A stretch of 64,000 bases of DNA, from positions 17,442,111 to 17,506,110 of the forward strand of contig NC_092576.1 in NCBI RefSeq assembly GCF_037975245.1. Reading direction: 5' to 3'. Every line of letters starts with the position of its first letter. Within the stretch, counting starts at the first letter, position 1. This document shows, in pieces, positions 34,374-48,627 of the stretch. Both the position numbers and the translations under genes were made by a program. The notes below the pieces were generated by a model. That model worked only from the letters and a program-made list of their open reading frames with translations, was not told the DNA's origin and did not search any database. Source of the stretch: Apostichopus japonicus (taxonomy: Eukaryota > Echinodermata > Holothuroidea > Aspidochirotida > Stichopodidae).

Positions 34374-34920
34374 TTCGACAATGAAGTTAATTCAGATAGA
34401 AAGCTTTCCGACAATAGTTTGAGGCGGACGACACTTTTGCTATTACCTTACTGTAGCTACTCAGCCTTCACATTCAGGAACAAAAAAACATCTGCCAACT
34501 ATCAATTTGACTTCTGTTGATTAATGTACAGACGACTCAAAGGAAGTTAAAAGCAAACAAAAGCAAACTGTAACACCAAGTTTCCTGAGAGTTTCCTGAC
34601 AGTATTTTATGACTCACTGCAAAGGAAAGGTTGTTTGGATAAGTTTGGATAGGGAGGGTCTGTTTTTACTGGGAAAGAAAAACTCATGCAAGACTGAACA
34701 AGACAATATACATATTTTTACCTTATACGGAATACGGACATTTCAATGATGTTAAGGCAGGGAGTTGTTATGGAAACTTCCTGGTTAAGGTCACATACAC
34801 GATTGTTTACGTCTAGTTGTCTGATGATCGCCGCACACTGCAGGCGTGAAAACTCGAGTAACAGTATGCTGAAGTCTTGAAAAATCGGATTATTTTAATC
34901 CGTGTCGGATTATATATATA
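34374..34920 (-). promoter_or_regulatory. Upstream region of dispanin copy 2 (putative promoter)
   Basis: Similar to 4636-5150, including GTTGTTATGGAAAC at about 34764-34777 and the CGTGTCGGATTATATATA end. No separate gene seen. Confidence 0.35.
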
Positions 34921-34924
34921 TATA

Positions 34925-35290
34925 TATTACAAAAATTAAAAAACACCACAGATTTTAACTTATACATCTATTTACCAAAATTAATACAAAAAGAACGACA
35001 TGTTTCGAAAGTAGCGACTTTCATCATCAGGTTACAAACGCAAATTGAACAAGTAATAGCAAACAAATGTACACTAGCAATAACACAAAGGACAAGTAGA
35101 TTAACTCAACAAAGATAACACTGGACAGTCAAGCTGTTTGTTGAGATTAGGTTTATCCCAATTGATATGTAGGATTTCTTTGATCCTAATCTGGAGTTAA
35201 GTTGGAGCTGAGTTGATAATTTTGAAAGAGGTGTTGTCACATAGCCGCTTACAGTTGGGAAATTTAGCTAAGTGTTTTGTAAATATGTGA
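34925..35290 (-). mobile_element. Solo Penelope-like terminal repeat
   Basis: Closely matches 7076-7440 with no adjoining coding part. It lies at the same TA tract as the full element in unit 1, so one copy may have lost its interior or inserted independently. Confidence 0.8.
34993..35035 (-). ncRNA. Hammerhead ribozyme motif in solo terminal repeat
   Basis: Core elements CTGATGA, GAAAGT/ACTTTC hairpin, GAAA and GTC are identical to those at 7144-7186. Confidence 0.65.
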
Positions 35291-35370
35291 AATCTTATCG
35301 GTTTTTTATTTGTTTGATAATAGACCATTATTTGTATATATATATATATATATAAATGAAAATCGTAATG

Positions 35371-35474
35371 AGTTGGAAAATCAAGAACAGTGAAAAAAAT
35401 TTCAGCCTCCACCGGGATTCGAACCACGGGCCTCCCGCTCTGTACGCGGACACCCTAACCACTAGGCTATGGAC
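35371..35474 (-). mobile_element. tRNA-derived SINE, second copy
   Basis: A box GCCTAGTGGTTAGGGTGTCC and B box GGTTCGAATCC on the minus strand. It again abuts a TA microsatellite (35335-35353) at its tail. Confidence 0.75.
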
Positions 35475-35815
<341 letters not shown>

Positions 35816-36380
35816 TCCAAGTAGAACACGATAGAGTGCTCAATTCCACGTTATGAAGAAGAGCGTAATGTAAATTTTGATTTTTGCAACCAAACCTCTA
35901 CTCAGAGTTTCATGCTTACTAGCAATCGTCAGGAGGTGTACTAAAAAGCTATCTCTCTTTCATCTTAGCTTTGACTTTATTTTGGGGGTGTTTTGGTTGG
36001 TGTCTGCAGCTTGCGAGGATTTCTGATCTTTTGTTCAAGAGATTAGGGCTAGAATGATCTATTATTGTTTCTCGGCCTGGGATAAATTACAAGAACCTGA
36101 GCTGTTGATCAATGTGTTTGATCTCCTGACAATGGACCAGGAGATTTGGAAGGCTCTATTACTTTCTTAGAGACCAAACATGCTTTGAAAGCTCAGTTTC
36201 TCCGTGATATTTCTTCAAGTTGAACGACTTTTTGTGGTTATTTAACCTTGTTTTGAACTGCCCTCCCCACATACCAATATAAATAGACTTAAAATCTCCA
36301 GCAATCACTTCAGCTTTGTATACTATGGAGGGGTTCAGGTAGCATACGCCCATTAAAAGCCCCATTGACTTACACACTAA
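35816..36380 (-). mobile_element. Penelope-like element 3' fragment with GIY-YIG endonuclease
   Basis: The minus-strand frame 36159-36377 shows a GIY-YIG nuclease core: VYKAEVIAGDFKSIYIG, then GGQFKTRLNNHKKSF and TELSKHVW. The family's later CxxC-like segment (SGSCNLSQAEK) follows after one stop. This is the C-terminal nuclease of Penelope-like elements. A hammerhead motif lies downstream (35894-35937). Its terminal sequence differs from that of the element at 5241-7440, so it represents another family. No matching reverse transcriptase upstream. Confidence 0.8.
35894..35937 (-). ncRNA. Hammerhead ribozyme motif, second family
   Basis: On the minus strand: ACCTC, core CTGACGA, a hairpin (TGCT-AGTA-AGCA), GAAA, a short stem III (ACT/AGT), cleavage base A, and GAGGT, which pairs fully with the leading ACCTC (5-bp stem I). 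Confidence 0.7.
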
Positions 36381-37340
<960 letters not shown>

Positions 37341-37342
37341 AA

Positions 37343-38930
37343 GATTTTTTTTTTCCATTTCATAACCTCTTTAACTGTCATGATATAGAAATATGCATGC
37401 ACCCTGACAGGCCAAGCCCTCAGATATCAACGTGGGGGTATGATATGTCAGTTGACAACTTCAAGCTATACTTTAGCGGACCCTAAACGTGATGGACTTA
37501 GTGTGTAAGATAATGGAAGGATTACTTCTGGTACGACACCTACAACAGCTATAAAATAGAAAGCTCCTGATTAAAACCCTAAGAGGGCTGCCAACCGTGA
37601 CTGAAATAAACACCGTCGCGTTCTGACTTTTCAGGGATGATGAAGGCCAGTCTCTTAGCATTAGCACTTCCGTTAGATTTTTACAGTTTTACTGATCTTA
37701 AAATAGTGAATATACAACGGTGGTTTAATAGGGACATAGGAAAGGAAACAAGTCTGCAGCTCAAATCTGAACACTTGGACTTTGTGTCTCTTTATTTGGA
37801 CTTTTGTTTTTGGATCTTTTAAAGTCCAAATTTTGAAGGAATAAAAAGAGGCAATATTTTGAGATGAAAAGTCAACATTGTGAGATTTTGGGACACTGCT
37901 TTTCTTTCGTATGTCCCTGTAAAGCCACCGTACAATGCTGACTTATTGTACACACAAAATTAAACTGCTGCATGCAAAACAGAAGTCTTCTGCTGTACAC
38001 ATGTAAGTAAAGGCGTAGTAGCTTCAAAGTGATAGTTTTACGTCTATCCTGTCCGTGTGCGCATGCAAACAGTGGTACAAGAGCGCTCACAAGATTATCA
38101 GGATAAAATCAGGAGAGCGCGCTCCGAAATATTTGACTGCATTGCATGCTGTACGTACAGAATACCTCCGTGCGTGTGCGTTGATCAATATACGAGTGTT
38201 TACTATACCGTCATACACAATGGTTTGTCATTAGAAAATATCTGTTGTCATTTTGTAGGCGTTCATATCAACACGTACTGTACTGTACTGGGCAGTTCTC
38301 TCTCTATTGCAAGCAGTGTAGTCTGAAGTCCAGACGTTTGATATATCTTGACGTCATTCTTCGCCTTAATTCAGTTGTTCGAACGACTCCAAGACGGCCC
38401 GAGGTTGCAGAGGAGAAAAGGACGACATTTGAAGACATAGTAAACATAACGTGATTACGGTTATTAATATTTTACATTTTCTGAAGTTGTCTGTCTGCAT
38501 GTATGTCTGTCTGTGAAGTTAGCCTATGCATAGTCTGCAACGTATACCTAGTCTAGGCCTATCAGTATATGCCTTACTTTGCCTTCAGTTTTATGCACAA
38601 CGAGAACAGTGTTACGTCATGGAAATGAACCTATTAGCAACTGAGGCATTTTGACGGCACTTAATGCTTTCTGGGATCAGTGTAGAAAAGTCTGTAGGAG
38701 AGTTAAAATATGTTCGGTCGGGATTGCGCCAGTAATATGTCTGTTACTTCTTGTTGGTGCCAGACGTGGCACGAGAAGTTGAGAGCGCCATCGATGGCCA
38801 TCTTCTACCTGTCATCTATCCATTAGCGGCAAGGCTACATGATTATTCAATGAAAAAGTCGAGAAAATATACTATGGAGAGGATATGAAGAAATGTATGC
38901 ACTGTATGCCTAAAAAGTCAATATAGGCCA
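37343..38930 (+). pseudogene. Decayed coding sequence, copy 2, interrupted by ~970 bp
   Basis: It matches 27071-27622 but is split. The first part (37370-37790) ends at TTGGACTTT. The second part resumes at about 38776 with GAGAAGTTGAGAGCGCC and ends with the MKKCMHCMPKKSI-coding segment near 38923. An extra base in the first part shifts the frame near 37670. The intervening sequence is absent from copy 1 and has no recognised gene. Non-functional as protein. Confidence 0.45.
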
Positions 38931-40085
38931 TCCGTTCTTTTATCTTTTTTTTTTTTCTTTTCACTTGGCTACCTTTTACTATAAATACTTCGGACGTACC
39001 TTCTGTAATTCCTCGATGTTACCAAAGCAACGGAGCGTTAGATTCGAAACGGAGCTATTTTTAAACGAATATACAAGTCCCATGGAATTGTCGTTAATTT
39101 CATATTTGTTTTGGTCATAATACGTTAAATACAGAGCAAAAGCTAGATAAGGTAGAAATTAGATAGATTTATTCGACAATGAGTAAAGTTTACCAGTAGA
39201 AAGTCCTAGTATGTCATAATTGAATTATCCATGCTACTAGGTTTTATTCTCGGCTACGTCTGCTGTATCCGCATTATCTGCTTTGTGTACTGTTATGAAT
39301 ACCGCACATTTCGATTGTTTTTAATGCACGGAGAGCTCGTGGCATTGTTTATGTCGTAACTGTACCTGTTTGTATCACACTGTCTTTCAAACGCCTGCCT
39401 CAGTAAATCAGCATTTAAGAAATGTGAAGTTGTTCTAACAGGAGCATAGCTGTTTCCACACTTAATGGTTTATAATATAAAGGCTAAGTAATGTCACAAC
39501 AGTCCCGAAGAACAAATATTATCAAGCTTGTCAGAAAAGATGCCATGGTGGCCTTACACTCTACAAAAGAAGCATTTCTTTTGCAGGTACAGTGTTCGTC
39601 CTTATATATACTTTCATTAACATTTCCAGTGAAAGGCGAAGAGCGAGACAGAAATCAAATTAACTACTCAGGTCTTAAGTTCCGATCGGTTTCTATTGAC
39701 AAGTTGTGCGAAATATTGCAATGACCTACTGTGTTTACGCGAAACAAAATACCAAATAGAAACAACCCCCTCGTCCCTCCACCCCCCCCAAAAAAAACCC
39801 CAGACAAACAAACAAAGCGAAAGAAACTTAAAACACCATGCATAGACATGCAGATATTGACAACAACCCAAAAAATAAATAATAATAATAACAAAATATA
39901 ATAGTGCTTCGGCGGGGAATCGAACCTAGGCAGACATGAGCATAAATTTAATCTGAAATAAATTGTGATTACTTAGCGAGAAAAAGATGAATGAAAAAGG
40001 CAATTATTAATTTGAATTATTGTATTATAAAATTGAAGACAGGAAGCTAAATTTAACAAGAGATTACGCCTCATTAAGCATTCGT
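38931..40085. other. Duplicated flank, then no recognised gene
   Basis: 38931-39320 matches 27623-28015. Beyond it, 39321-40085 has only short frames. A B-box-like TAGGTTCGATTCC on the minus strand near 39910-39930 may be a SINE scrap. Confidence 0.5.
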
Positions 40086-40109
40086 GAAAAAAAGAAAACA
40101 AAAGTAAAC

Positions 40110-40149
40110 CAAAAGCACACACACACGCACACACACATGTATATTTATA

Positions 40150-40206
<57 letters not shown>

Positions 40207-40258
40207 ATATATATATATATGTATATATATATGTGTGTATATATATATATGTATATTT

Positions 40259-40308
<50 letters not shown>

Positions 40309-40312
40309 CACG
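40110..40312. repeat. CA and TA microsatellites
   Basis: CA run, then about 165 bp of TA/TATG repeats; the Tyr/Ile-rich frames are by-products. Confidence 0.95.
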
Positions 40313-40319
40313 GGATCCT

Positions 40320-41054
40320 AGGGCTGATGGGACATGGAAAGGGAAGGAGGGAAGAAGGAAAGAGAAGGGCAGGGACAAGGGCAGGGACAAGGGTAGGTAG
40401 GGAGCTGGTGAGCTAGGGATCTGGGGAGGGAATGGCCATGGGCAGTGGCGGCGGAACCGGGGGTTGGGTTGGGGGGTTGGAGGGGGGGGGGGGGCTCAGC
40501 CCCCCAATGAAAACGTTGAGGGGGCAATGCATCATAAGCCCCCCAATATTTACCAAGGCTCCGAAACGTGCATCTGCCCATTTTTCAATGCATACTTGTC
40601 GTTCTTTCTGATGCACACGTATACTATATAGGTGTAATAATTTTAGTAAATCCCGGGGGACCCTCGGCCCGTCCCCTGGCTATAGACCTTTGCGAGTACA
40701 CTACGAGTAATAGCTACTCTCTTAAAACATCATCGAATATACAAATTACAATGTTTTTACAGATTTTTACGTGCAATCTGAGAAATTGCAGGCTTGAGAC
40801 CCATATTTTAGGGCTAGGTATTCGCAGCATAAAACACTCGGGAAATGCCGTTTCCGGCCATCTGGGGTTTGAAAAACCCAAAATTTTCTTGTACGCTCCG
40901 CGCCAACCGATGGTGGCGCTCCGCTTAGATAGTCTCCCGCGTAAGAACCCCCCCCCCCCCAATAATTTTCCCGTTCCGCCGCGCCTGGTTATGGGAAGAG
41001 AGGAAGGAGGGAGGAATACAGGGAGGAAGGAGAGGGATGAATAAGGGCCTAATC
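40320..41054. repeat. Polypurine tract and G/C-run interspersed repeat, copy 3
   Basis: Polypurine at 40335-40440, a G run at 40481-40493 and a C run at 40948-40960. The segment 40700-40990 matches 28430-28710 and, inverted, part of 10715-11310. Lies downstream of dispanin copy 3. Confidence 0.6.
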
Positions 41055-44000
41055 CTAGAATAAAACATTTACAAGAACTACACCCATTATCGTGGCAACG
41101 ATAGAAATTATCCAGCCGACGGCGATGGCTTGGTTAGCCAATCTACGGGCCTCTTCCGCAGCATGTCTTGCCGCCACCATTTCACCGTAAGAGGCTCGAA
41201 TGCTTGCCTGTTCAAAGAAAAGAAAAATGGCAAGTTTAAGCTTGTTCTAGCTTGCCGGATTAGGACTCACTTCGGTCATTGTCACGTGGTAAATCGTTGA
41301 TATTTCATTGGCATTGATAGTTCACGTGTGCTTCAGACTACGCCTGATCAAGATTGTTATCCCTATACATATCCCTATAGTCTCGACATGTAAAGGGATA
41401 TACTGTGCTTCAACCTACTTCAGATATGTGAGGATTGGTGTGTCAGTGCGCTAGTTGGTGAGGGGAAAGTCATGAATAATTCATTATCTTACAGAAATAT
41501 CAAGTATGTACGCTTTTTGGTTTCGATGAAATCGTAACCTATGCATTAATGCAGGCGGAGACTGTGTGCGTGTGTGTGTGTGACGCCTGGCTTGTAAACA
41601 CGGTATCTCAAGTAGGGAAGCTTGGACCAATCTAATATTTGCTGTATATGAGTACCACATTGAGTAGATGTGCCCTATTGTTTTTGGTGCCCGTGAATGT
41701 CACCAAAGGTCAGTTAGAGGCCAAAAACCAAAATATTAAAACAAGCAATAACTCCCATTGACAGGGTCCGACATAGTTGATATTTTGGGACTAGTTGTGA
41801 ATGGTGTCAGGGATCATTTCAAAACATAACGGTCGTGTGATCCAAGGTCAACAAAGGTCAATCAGGGGTCAAAAACTAGTATTTTTGCAATAACTTGAGA
41901 ACCAAATGTCCGTCAAGGTTGGGAGTTACGCTATTGTAATCCAGGAGTCGACACGCATCTAGGTGACCTTTGACCTCAGGTTGACCTCTGGTGACCTTTA
42001 TCAGTTATTTTGGGTTATTTGAATTTTCGTGGCTACAATCGGATCTCAAAGGTACCTTCTGATCAAAATGGTCCATAGTTGACCCCTGTGCGACCTTCGT
42101 GTGCGAAGTAGGATGGTCGCACTTGTCATGGCTTGTCATGTTGCTTTTTTGGAATCAGGGTGTCAAACTACATCGACCGCGAGGTCAAATGGTCAAAGGT
42201 CAAATTTTGAAAAATATGCTCATTTTAGGAGATACGGGGCAAAACAAATCAAAACCAAAAAAAGTTTGTCAATATGTTGATATATGATAGAGCTCTTTGT
42301 GCTATATATAGGAAACCAACTCCCGCTTCAATCGGACACCCAGTTCTCAAGTTATGAGGGGCCAAATTGGTTTTGATACCTTTCTAGTAATTACATTATG
42401 TGTGTACATTGTAGGCCAATCAAATTTTACGACAGAGTGCACCTCATCAAGAGAAACATTTTTGATAAAAACTATCAGGTCATCCAGGGTCATTGAAGGT
42501 TGATTATGTGCAAAAAACTGTCAGCTTATGCTAATTTTTGCAACAGCGTCTAGTCACCAAGTCTGACATGACTGGTTTATTAGGACAAGTTGTGAATGAA
42601 GTAAGGGCACATTTTCTAAAATAACCGCGATGTTATCCAAGGTCACCAAAGGTCAATTATAGGTCAAAATGTGTTTTTTTTCTCAATAACTTGTGAAACT
42701 ACCACTGACAGGGTCCGACATGGTTGATATGTGGGCGGGACTAGTTGTGAATGGGGTAAGGGATCGTTTCCAAAGATAACGGTAATATGATCCAAGGTGA
42801 ACAAAGGTCAATTAGGGGTCAAAAACTAGTATTTTTGCAATAACTTGAGAACCGAATGTCGATCAAGCTCAGAATTTTGGGACAGAGTGCACAATATCAA
42901 AGGGAACATTTTTGATAAAAACCATTAGGTCATCCAAGGTCATTCAAGGTTGATTATGTGCAAAAAACTGCCAAATTATGCTACGTTTTGCATCACCTTC
43001 TAGTCACGAAGGTTGACATGGCTGATATATTGGGACAAGTTGTGAGTGGAGTAGGGACACATTTTCAAATGTAACTGTAATGTAATCCAAGGTCTCCAAA
43101 GGTCAATTATGGGTCAAAATGTTTTTTTTTGGCAGTTTATAGTGAAACTACCATTGACAGGGTCCAACATGGTTAATATTTGTGGACTAGTTGTGAATCC
43201 GGTAAGGGATCTTTTCAAAACATAACAGTCATGCGATCCAAGGTGAACAAAGGTCAATTAGGGGTCAAAAACTAGTATTTTTGCAATAAGTTGAGAACCA
43301 AATGACAATCAAGGTTGGGAGTTACGCTATTGTAATACAATAGTCGACCTGCATTTGAGTGACCTTTGACCTCAGGTTGACCTCCAGTGACCTGTATAAG
43401 CTTCTTTCATGTTGATTCTTTGAAGTTTCGTGGTCATATTCTAATCTTAATTGTCCATAAGTGGACTCCTCTGCAACCTTAATGTGAGAAGTTATTGGAA
43501 ATTTGCTTTGGTTTTGTAATGCTTGGTGTGTGGATTCATTACATTGAGTACCAGAACCCTATTGTTTTTGATGAAGGTGTGTATAACCACGTACAGTAGA
43601 CTGACCTGTGTAAGCATGCCATTGTGTTATTGTAACAGCTAGTTCTGGTTATACTAACAAGCAAAAGTCTAGTGCATTGAAGTCATCGAAACCTCAATAC
43701 ATTTTGCATTCTGGTTACCGCTAGTGACCAGAAAATAATGTTCGGTGCAAATAGGCATAAAGCTATGGACATGTACATATGTGACGTCATTCCACAAAGA
43801 TAATACATGGGAGCGTTGAATTACTTGCGCCGCTAGATCTAGGTCGTTTGTGACAGAGAAGAACTTATACGCAATGCACAGGCCCATTTATCATCATCTG
43901 AACTTGGTTAATATTTAGGACAAATAGTCGTAAATCAGCCGAGATCACCCGTAGAAGTGATAGAAGTGACCAAGTTATGATGGGGAGAGGTATCATTTTG

Positions 44001-46452
44001 GTATCATTTTATGTACAAAGTGTTAACTTGTGTGTCTTTATGTTTCCCAAGTCATTATTACCCTATCCTGGTTGCCCCACTTGGTCGGTTCATTTCATTT
44101 GATGTGATTCCTGAAAGCACAAGTTAGTTGTGCCTTTTAATTGTCAGTCAGCTGTCAGTGCTCAATACATTATCTGATGAATGAATCAATGGAGGAATGG
44201 TTGAGTGGATGAATAAATGAATACATGAATGGATGAATGAATTAACTAATGAATGAATGAATGAATGGATGAATAAATGAATACATGAATGGATGAATGA
44301 ATGAACAAATGAATGAATGAATGGAATGAAGGATTGAATGGATGAATGATTGAATTCATGAATTCATGAATGAATAAATGAATGAATGAATGGTTTAATG
44401 GATGAATAAATGAATACATGAATGGAATGAGGAATTGAATGAATAAATAAATAAATGACGAATGAATGGGTGGATGGATGAATGAATGATTGAATGGATG
44501 AATCAATGAATGATAAATGAATGCATGAACGAACGAATGGATGAATCAATGAAGGAATTGATGAATTAATTCAGGAATGAAGGAATGAAGGAATTCATGT
44601 TATTTGATACCTCATCGGACTTCCGAATTGCCCAACTTCCAAGTGGCCAGCAGCAACACAGGCTACACATTGCTAAGTCATGGTAGTCATCGAATTGCTC
44701 TGTGGACACTCTGGTCACCGTCTGGTTGTGTGGTGGTCTAGTGGGCCTGCCCTGTAAAATAAACATAGAAAACATAACCTCAATCAGAGGCGGTGGAGTA
44801 GGGTTCACTTAAACCTGAGAGGGAATGGGAGGGGAAACTTCGAAGGGCAGTAGGACATGTGACTGTGATTTTACAAAGCAACCCACAAAGCCAGTTCAAA
44901 ATCGTCCCGCGAAAATCCCCCCACTCTCCCCAACGACAAACAATTGAATGAATACAGTCGTTGTGAACCATTTTTTCTTTCTTTCTATAGTTTATGAAAA
45001 AGCTCAGTTCACACTTCAAACTGATAGTATGAACAATATACCTTTTTATTATATAAAGGCTCGAAGAGTACAATATTCTATATGAGTGCTTCGAAAAGGT
45101 TGGAATGTAAACTTTGGAGTGTTCACAAACCGTTTATAGAATATATTGTACCTTAAACTGGTTGAGAGGGTTAGGAAGACAACGAACGCGAAGACGGTAT
45201 GAAGGCCAAATGAATGTATGACACGGAACTGTAAACACATACACTCACGCACACACAAAGCCACGGTCATCAATCTTGAGGGATACAGTAGGAGAGAAAT
45301 TTCTGATGCGATGAGAAGGGAATAAATATGTGTGATCTTCCAGTTGATAGTCATCGTTACTTACATTTGGCGTCATTTCGTTGGTCTGAAGATACCACGT
45401 CGAGTTTCCTTGACTGGGTCCTTCATCCATTGGAATGTAAAGAGGTTCAGCTAGTGAAGAGATGAAGATTAATATAGGCAGTAAAGTTTGACACTATTTC
45501 AAACCCTATCGATGCAAAGTTGATGCTTTTACATACCCTGTCAGTATAATGTTATTTCGTACCAAAGCATTTCAAAGTTTGATGCTATTTCAAACCGTAT
45601 CCGCCCAAAGTGTGATGCTATTTCATCCTCTATCCGCCCAAAGTTTGATACTATTTCATACTCTATCCGCCCAAAGTTTAATGCTATTTCAAACCCTATC
45701 AGTACAAAATTTGGTGCTATTTGTACAGACACTGTATAGTAGTATTAGTTTTAAAGTGTGCGGGTGCGTACGGTAGGTATATCTTAGTGTGAGTGAGTGA
45801 CGGGGATGGTTGCGTCTGGGACACTGTCCGCCTTTCTAACAAGCTTCTCATCATACTTGGAGACTGCATTAGGATACTAGTGGTCGCTAACTCCCTTACC
45901 AGTAATCAAATTTAATTTTGAGAAATGAGTGTAGTTTACAAAGAAGAAAATATATCATGTTATTACGCAATTCTCTTTGATTATCAGTGATTCAAGTAAA
46001 ATTTCGAGTGCAGATCACAGCACTTTTGCGAAGGTCATTTCAATAGCTATAACCTACTACAAGTTGTTAACATGGATCATATATCGGCAGTGTGTATCAT
46101 CTTGGTTTGCAGTGCATTCGATCGTCTTCACAAGAAACACCGCCAGCCCAAATGAACCGTTAATCTGCGAATATGCGAAGTACAGTTACAGTCAATCGAA
46201 TAAGCCATAAATATCCCTGAGTCGAATTCAGTCAGTGACGTGAGTAACCGGAAAAATTTCAGTTTAGAAATGCAGTAGCCTATTTGCCACAAATCTTTTC
46301 ATTTTGGAGAATCAACCTTATGGTACATCCGTGTTTGCATTCACAACCACAAGGAGGAACCCGTTAGCTACATCACATCATTCGTACCATTCAAAATAAG
46401 ATTAAAACGATTTATTCAAAGAGACAGAGCAAAGAAACTACTCACCAGACAT
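41055..46452 (-). CDS. CD225/dispanin (IFITM-like) protein, copy 3, four exons
   Basis: Exons on the minus strand: 46446-46452 (ATGTCTG), 45365-45450, 44611-44751 and 41055-41207. Lengths and phases equal copy 2; about 128 aa. Exon 2 reads PSQGNSTWYLQTNEMTPN. Exon 3 keeps the double cysteine and family proline (CSLCCCWPLGSWA). Exon 4 ends MGVVLVNVLF. No MITE in intron 2, unlike the other copies. The upstream DNA beyond about 46800 is unrelated to that of copies 1 and 2, so its promoter may differ. Confidence 0.85.
41964..41997. promoter_or_regulatory. DR1-DR5-DR4 half-site cluster
   Basis: TGACCT at 41964, 41971, 41982 and 41992; spacers T, CAGGT and CTGG, identical to 29678-29711. Confidence 0.5.
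43360..43393. promoter_or_regulatory. DR1-DR5-DR4 half-site cluster
   Basis: TGACCT at 43360, 43367, 43378 and 43388; spacers of 1, 5 and 4. Confidence 0.5.
44170..44595. repeat. ATGA/GAATG tetranucleotide array
   Basis: Intron 3 array of dispanin copy 3, about 425 bp. Confidence 0.9.
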
Positions 46453-46821
46453 TTCGACAATGAAGTGAATTCAGACATCAAAGTTTTCCGACAATAGTTT
46501 GAGGCGGACGACACTTTTGCAATTACCTTACTGTAGCTACTCAGCCTTCACATTCAGGAACAAAAGGTCAACTGCCAACTATCAATTTGACTCCTGTTGA
46601 TTACGTACAGACGACTCAAGGAAGTTAATAGCAAACAAAAGCAAACTGTAACACAAAGTTGCATTATGTTTCTGAGTTTCCTGACAGTATTTTGTGACCC
46701 ACTGAAAAGGAAAGCTGTTTGGATAAGTTTGGATAGGAAGTGCCTGTTTTTACTGGGAAAGAAAAACTCATGCAAGACTGAACAAGACAATATACTTATA
46801 TTTACTTTATACGAGTGTGAA

Positions 46822-46851
46822 GCAGCCGGAAGTGACTCAGCGGCCATGTTG
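46822..46851. promoter_or_regulatory. Candidate promoter with ETS, ARE-like and YY1-like sites
   Basis: CCGGAAGTG (46826-46834) matches the ETS/GABP consensus. It overlaps GTGACTCAGC (46832-46841), an antioxidant-response/bZIP-type site, and is followed by GGCCATGTT (46842-46850), YY1-like. Such clusters mark TATA-less promoters. It lies about 370 bp upstream of dispanin copy 3 on the minus side and could also serve a plus-strand gene. Confidence 0.4.
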
Positions 46852-48627
46852 GGATATTCATAAACATCACCGCGCACATACAGTGCATACGTTGCTATGT
46901 CGGTCGGTGGCCGAGAAGGTGATGCGAAGAGAGGCCAAGGAAGGAAGTGAATGTAGCAGAAACAATCCTAATTGATCAAGGAAGTGAAGGTGAACATTTG
47001 AAACCCTCAGAAATATGGATTATGCCAGACTAAAATGTTAAATATGCCTATTTTCCGTGCAGGAAAAGATATGGAATGGGTCGTCTGTACAGAGACAGAC
47101 GGCACAAGGGCAATGGAATACAAAGTCTATGGGTACGTCGGACTAGGAACTTGAGAGGCATCACTTCCTCAATGGTTAGGGCCTTTTAATTTCAAGAAAA
47201 ATGTTAAGCATTTCTTCTAAATTCACTTTAAATTGGGGAAAGAATTTCATAACTGGACTAGGCTACATCATCCATGCACAAACTATTTGTACCGGTATTT
47301 AGTATTGGGAAGGGCAAATATTAAATGTTTAGTATGCTCGCAGGGTTACAAAAATTGAGTTTATTTCCATCTAGAAACTAGAAATGCAAGTCCCATGATA
47401 AATAAAAAACAATTAGGAGGAACAATTTCATGCGTCAGGAATTTCAGGAAAACCTTGTCGCATAGGGTTTGTGCATGAGGCCGGGGTCTTAAGGCAGTGT
47501 CCAGAAGTGGAATTCCTTTCAGAAAACATTAGTGTCCAGTTTGGGGAATGGAATTTACACAATCATCTACGGGTCATTATTTTTGTACATGTATTCATTT
47601 TTTTTAAGTAAATGCAGACAGACAACTATTAATAGTTCATATACACAGTTATATCTTTGCTGCAACAGCAATTTATTTAGCAGTTCTCCACACTTTCAGT
47701 TCAAATCTTTATATTCCTCAGCTTTTTACAGGTTGGTTCCCACAGTAATGTAAGTAATGCCCTAGTACATACATATAGTAATATACAGCAGGGAAAGTTT
47801 AGCAACGGAAAAATACATTTTCTACTGGTTTAAAAATGAAATATAAACATGCGAAGTCTTTTTAGAATACTAATTTTTCATAAATATGCAAAGATACATT
47901 TGATGGCCCTATAACATTTAATTCCTTATTGACAGTGTTCTCCACGGGCCAAATATTAACAGGGCACTGTGTACAGCTTTAGTACTGTGCTTGAATGTTA
48001 CTGGATTTTTGTGCAATATGAACGTGATATAGATTTGTACACCACAAATTCTGTTAAGAAAGCATGGGTTCGTTTTTTCGTTTAACCGTGATTGAAAATC
48101 AACATTTAACAGAGCCACTCTGCTGAAAGTAGCTGCGGAGAACTCTGACGGTCAATCCATGTCATTTTAACAACATCTGAACAATTTGCTTTGAATAACA
48201 ATTAAATTTAAGCAGATTTTTCAGTTCTCATGAAACACTAGTTCACTACGGAAGCTTAATAAAATTTGCATGTTTCCATGTTACCAAGATACAGGCCTGG
48301 AATTTCACGGAGGCCACGGAGGCCATGGCCTCTGTTGCCCTGGTCTTGGCCATGGTGCCCCTTAAAAAATCCTATTGGGTTTTGACGTTTTGCTATGGAA
48401 GTGCCCTTTGCAAATTGAAAACGGTCTTGCCCTCTCAAAGATGAAATTCCAGGCCTGAAGATAGGTTTGTGACTGTTACCATGATAAGTTTACATCTTAC
48501 CATATTGTTGAAACAAGAAATGTCAAGATGCAGAGCACGGAGATATTTTAACAGCACATCTCAGTTTATGTTGAACACCGAGATATTCATCTTGGAAAAT
48601 GTGGTCTGTCAATTATGTTTCTGTAGT
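46852..48627. other. No confirmed gene; possible plus-strand exons
   Basis: An ATG at 46897 opens a short frame (MSVGGREG...), and a segment at 47062-47132 has exon-like borders (GTGCAG before, GTACGT after) and could continue it. No family recognised. The rest shows no gene. Confidence 0.3.

Larger units (their letters stand above)
41560..43560. repeat. AGGTCA-rich repeat array in dispanin copy 3 intron
   Basis: Near copy of 29260-31260, with the same modules in the same order. Confidence 0.85.
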
